A stretch of 64,000 nt of DNA, taken from Marinobacter nitratireducens. Its GTDB lineage: Bacteria; Pseudomonadota; Gammaproteobacteria; Pseudomonadales; Oleiphilaceae. This document shows positions 63,166 to 64,000 of this stretch, piece after piece (position 1 is the stretch's first letter; each line of letters begins with the position of its first letter). The stretch is taken from NCBI RefSeq assembly GCF_000708045.1, contig NZ_ANIE01000003.1, forward strand, positions 372,001-436,000, in the 5' to 3' direction. The notes under the pieces are model-generated. The model saw only the letters and a list, made by a program, of their open reading frames with translations. It searched no databases and had not been told where the DNA came from. The position numbers and the translations under genes are program-made.

Positions 63166-64000
63166 CACCTCTGCAAGGCCCCCGGCGCCGCCGGGGGCAA
63201 ATGCCTCTTTAGACAAGTGGCTGTCTTATCTGGAAGCAATACATCCCACGGAAATCGATCTCGGGCTCGACCGCGTTCTGGTGGTCCTGAGGCGCCTTTT
63301 TCCACGCAAGCCGGCGGCTCGAATCATCACTGTGGCTGGTACCAATGGCAAAGGCAGTTGCGTTGCCGCGCTCGAGGCTCTGTTACTTGCTGATGGGCGT
63401 ACGACCGGCGCTTACACCTCACCGCACCTGCAGGACTACAATGAGCGGGTCCGGGTTAACGGTGTTGATGTTGATGACGAGGCATTGGTCAGCGCGTTTG
63501 AGCGGGTTGAAGCCGCAAGAAAGAGCGTCTCATTGACCTACTTCGAGTTCGGAACCCTTGCAGCCTTTGTTGTTTTTGCCGATTCGGGTGTGGATGACTG
63601 GATTCTTGAGGTGGGGCTTGGTGGCCGACTGGATGCCGTGAATGTGATGGATGCGGATTTTGCCATTCTCACATCGGTCGACATTGACCACGTCGCTTTC
63701 CTTGGTAATGACAGGGAAGTCATCGGGTTTGAAAAGGCCGGTGTGCTGAGGCCGGGAATTTCGGCGGTATATGCGGAGCCGGATCCGCCCCGCTCCGTCC
63801 TGCAGCAGGTCCAGGCCCAGAAGGTCGCGTTGGCTCTGGCAGGGCGAGACTATACGGTCGTTAAACCGGGCGATGAGGGCGGTGATCATCCCCTGCGGTT
63901 CGGAGCGGTGCGTCTGATTTACGGTGACGAACGCATAGAGCTTCCGGAGGGACCGCTGCCGGTGAATAGCGTGGCTGCGGCTGTCGTCGCTGTTCGTCAG
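63143..64000 (+). CDS. folC: Folylpolyglutamate synthase/dihydrofolate synthase, N-terminal part (cut by window end)
   Basis: The frame is open from 63143 to the end of the window. It shows [20 protein letters not shown], the P-loop [20 protein letters not shown], the omega-loop-type [51 protein letters not shown] and [11 protein letters not shown], all typical of FolC. It adds glutamate to dihydropteroate and folates. The start is the ATG at 63143 or 63149, both inside the end of accD. No later start codon precedes the conserved region. The first 25 residues are Pro/Ala-rich and include a GC-rich hairpin. accD-folC is the usual order in the Pseudomonas group. Confidence 0.93.
   Translation, partial: MLMPPPSSTSARPPAPPGANASLDKWLSYLEAIHPTEIDLGLDRVLVVLRRLFPRKPAARIITVAGTNGKGSCVAALEALLLADGRTTGAYTSPHLQDYNERVRVNGVDVDDEALVSAFERVEAARKSVSLTYFEFGTLAAFVVFADSGVDDWILEVGLGGRLDAVNVMDADFAILTSVDIDHVAFLGNDREVIGFEKAGVLRPGISAVYAEPDPPRSVLQQVQAQKVALALAGRDYTVVKPGDEGGDHPLRFGAVRLIYGDERIELPEGPLPVNSVAAAVVAVRQ
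63178..63198 (+). other. GC-rich hairpin inside the start of folC
   Basis: GCCCCCGGC (63178-63186) pairs with GCCGGGGGC (63190-63198) around a GCC loop. It starts 13 bases after the accD stop and within the first 20 codons of folC. It could reduce folC translation or mark the accD transcript end, but has no T tract. Confidence 0.5.

Overview
The window looks like chromosomal DNA of a marine gammaproteobacterium of the Marinobacter type (inferred from gene content, moderately high GC and protein resemblance; no search was run). Gene orders shared with the Pseudomonas/Marinobacter group include holB-pilZ, prmB-aroC-MFS transporter, leuC-leuD-leuB-asd-fimV-truA-trpF-trpB-trpA-accD-folC, cysB beside cysH and thrH, and gspA-gspB. 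No tRNA, rRNA, CRISPR array, prophage or insertion sequence was recognised. Most of the window is well-packed core genome.

Layout. Bases 3-2605 hold the end of an acidic membrane-anchored protein, a MoxR AAA+ ATPase and a CoxE-like VWA protein. After a 343-base gap with two strong hairpins comes a nine-gene operon (2949-11452): several secreted TPR or helical proteins, a TPR lipoprotein, a small secreted protein, one ExbB/TolQ/MotA-like and two ExbD/TolR-like proteins, and a TonB-like protein with an AgmX/PglI-type C-terminus. The composition is close to the reduced Agl/Glt (gliding-motility type) core known from myxobacteria and is the most interesting system here. Bases 11463-26790 carry lipid genes (MaoC hydratase, FadD, KAS III-like synthase, hotdog thioesterase, MlaA, patatin), the helicases HrpA and DinG, and GspA/GspB. 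Bases 27057-34000 hold a MalT-type regulator, CysB, CysH, ThrH and PabB.

Bases 34194-36635 are an accessory island of three secreted proteins, one of them a FilA/DUF6160-like protein with signs of very high expression. Bases 36851-49176 hold a DUF58-TgpA pair, HolB, PilZ, an alpha/beta hydrolase, a DUF4892 protein, an RssA-like patatin, PrmB, AroC, an MFS transporter that appears to lack a normal start codon, and PilU. Bases 49200-64000 carry a LysR regulator divergent from leuCDB, then asd, fimV, truA, trpF, trpB, trpA, accD and the start of folC.

Themes. Surface motility and polar assembly recur (PilZ, PilU, FimV, GspAB and the Glt-like operon), as do amino-acid and cofactor synthesis (leu, trp, aroC, asd, pabB, folC) and fatty-acid and envelope-lipid handling. 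Several starts were moved from the longest open frame because a ribosome binding site or family length supports a downstream start. Oddities include a 25-bp perfect inverted repeat between the LysR gene and leuC, a probable AUC start codon, MlaA without a lipobox, and an in-frame 9-bp tandem repeat in a signal peptide.
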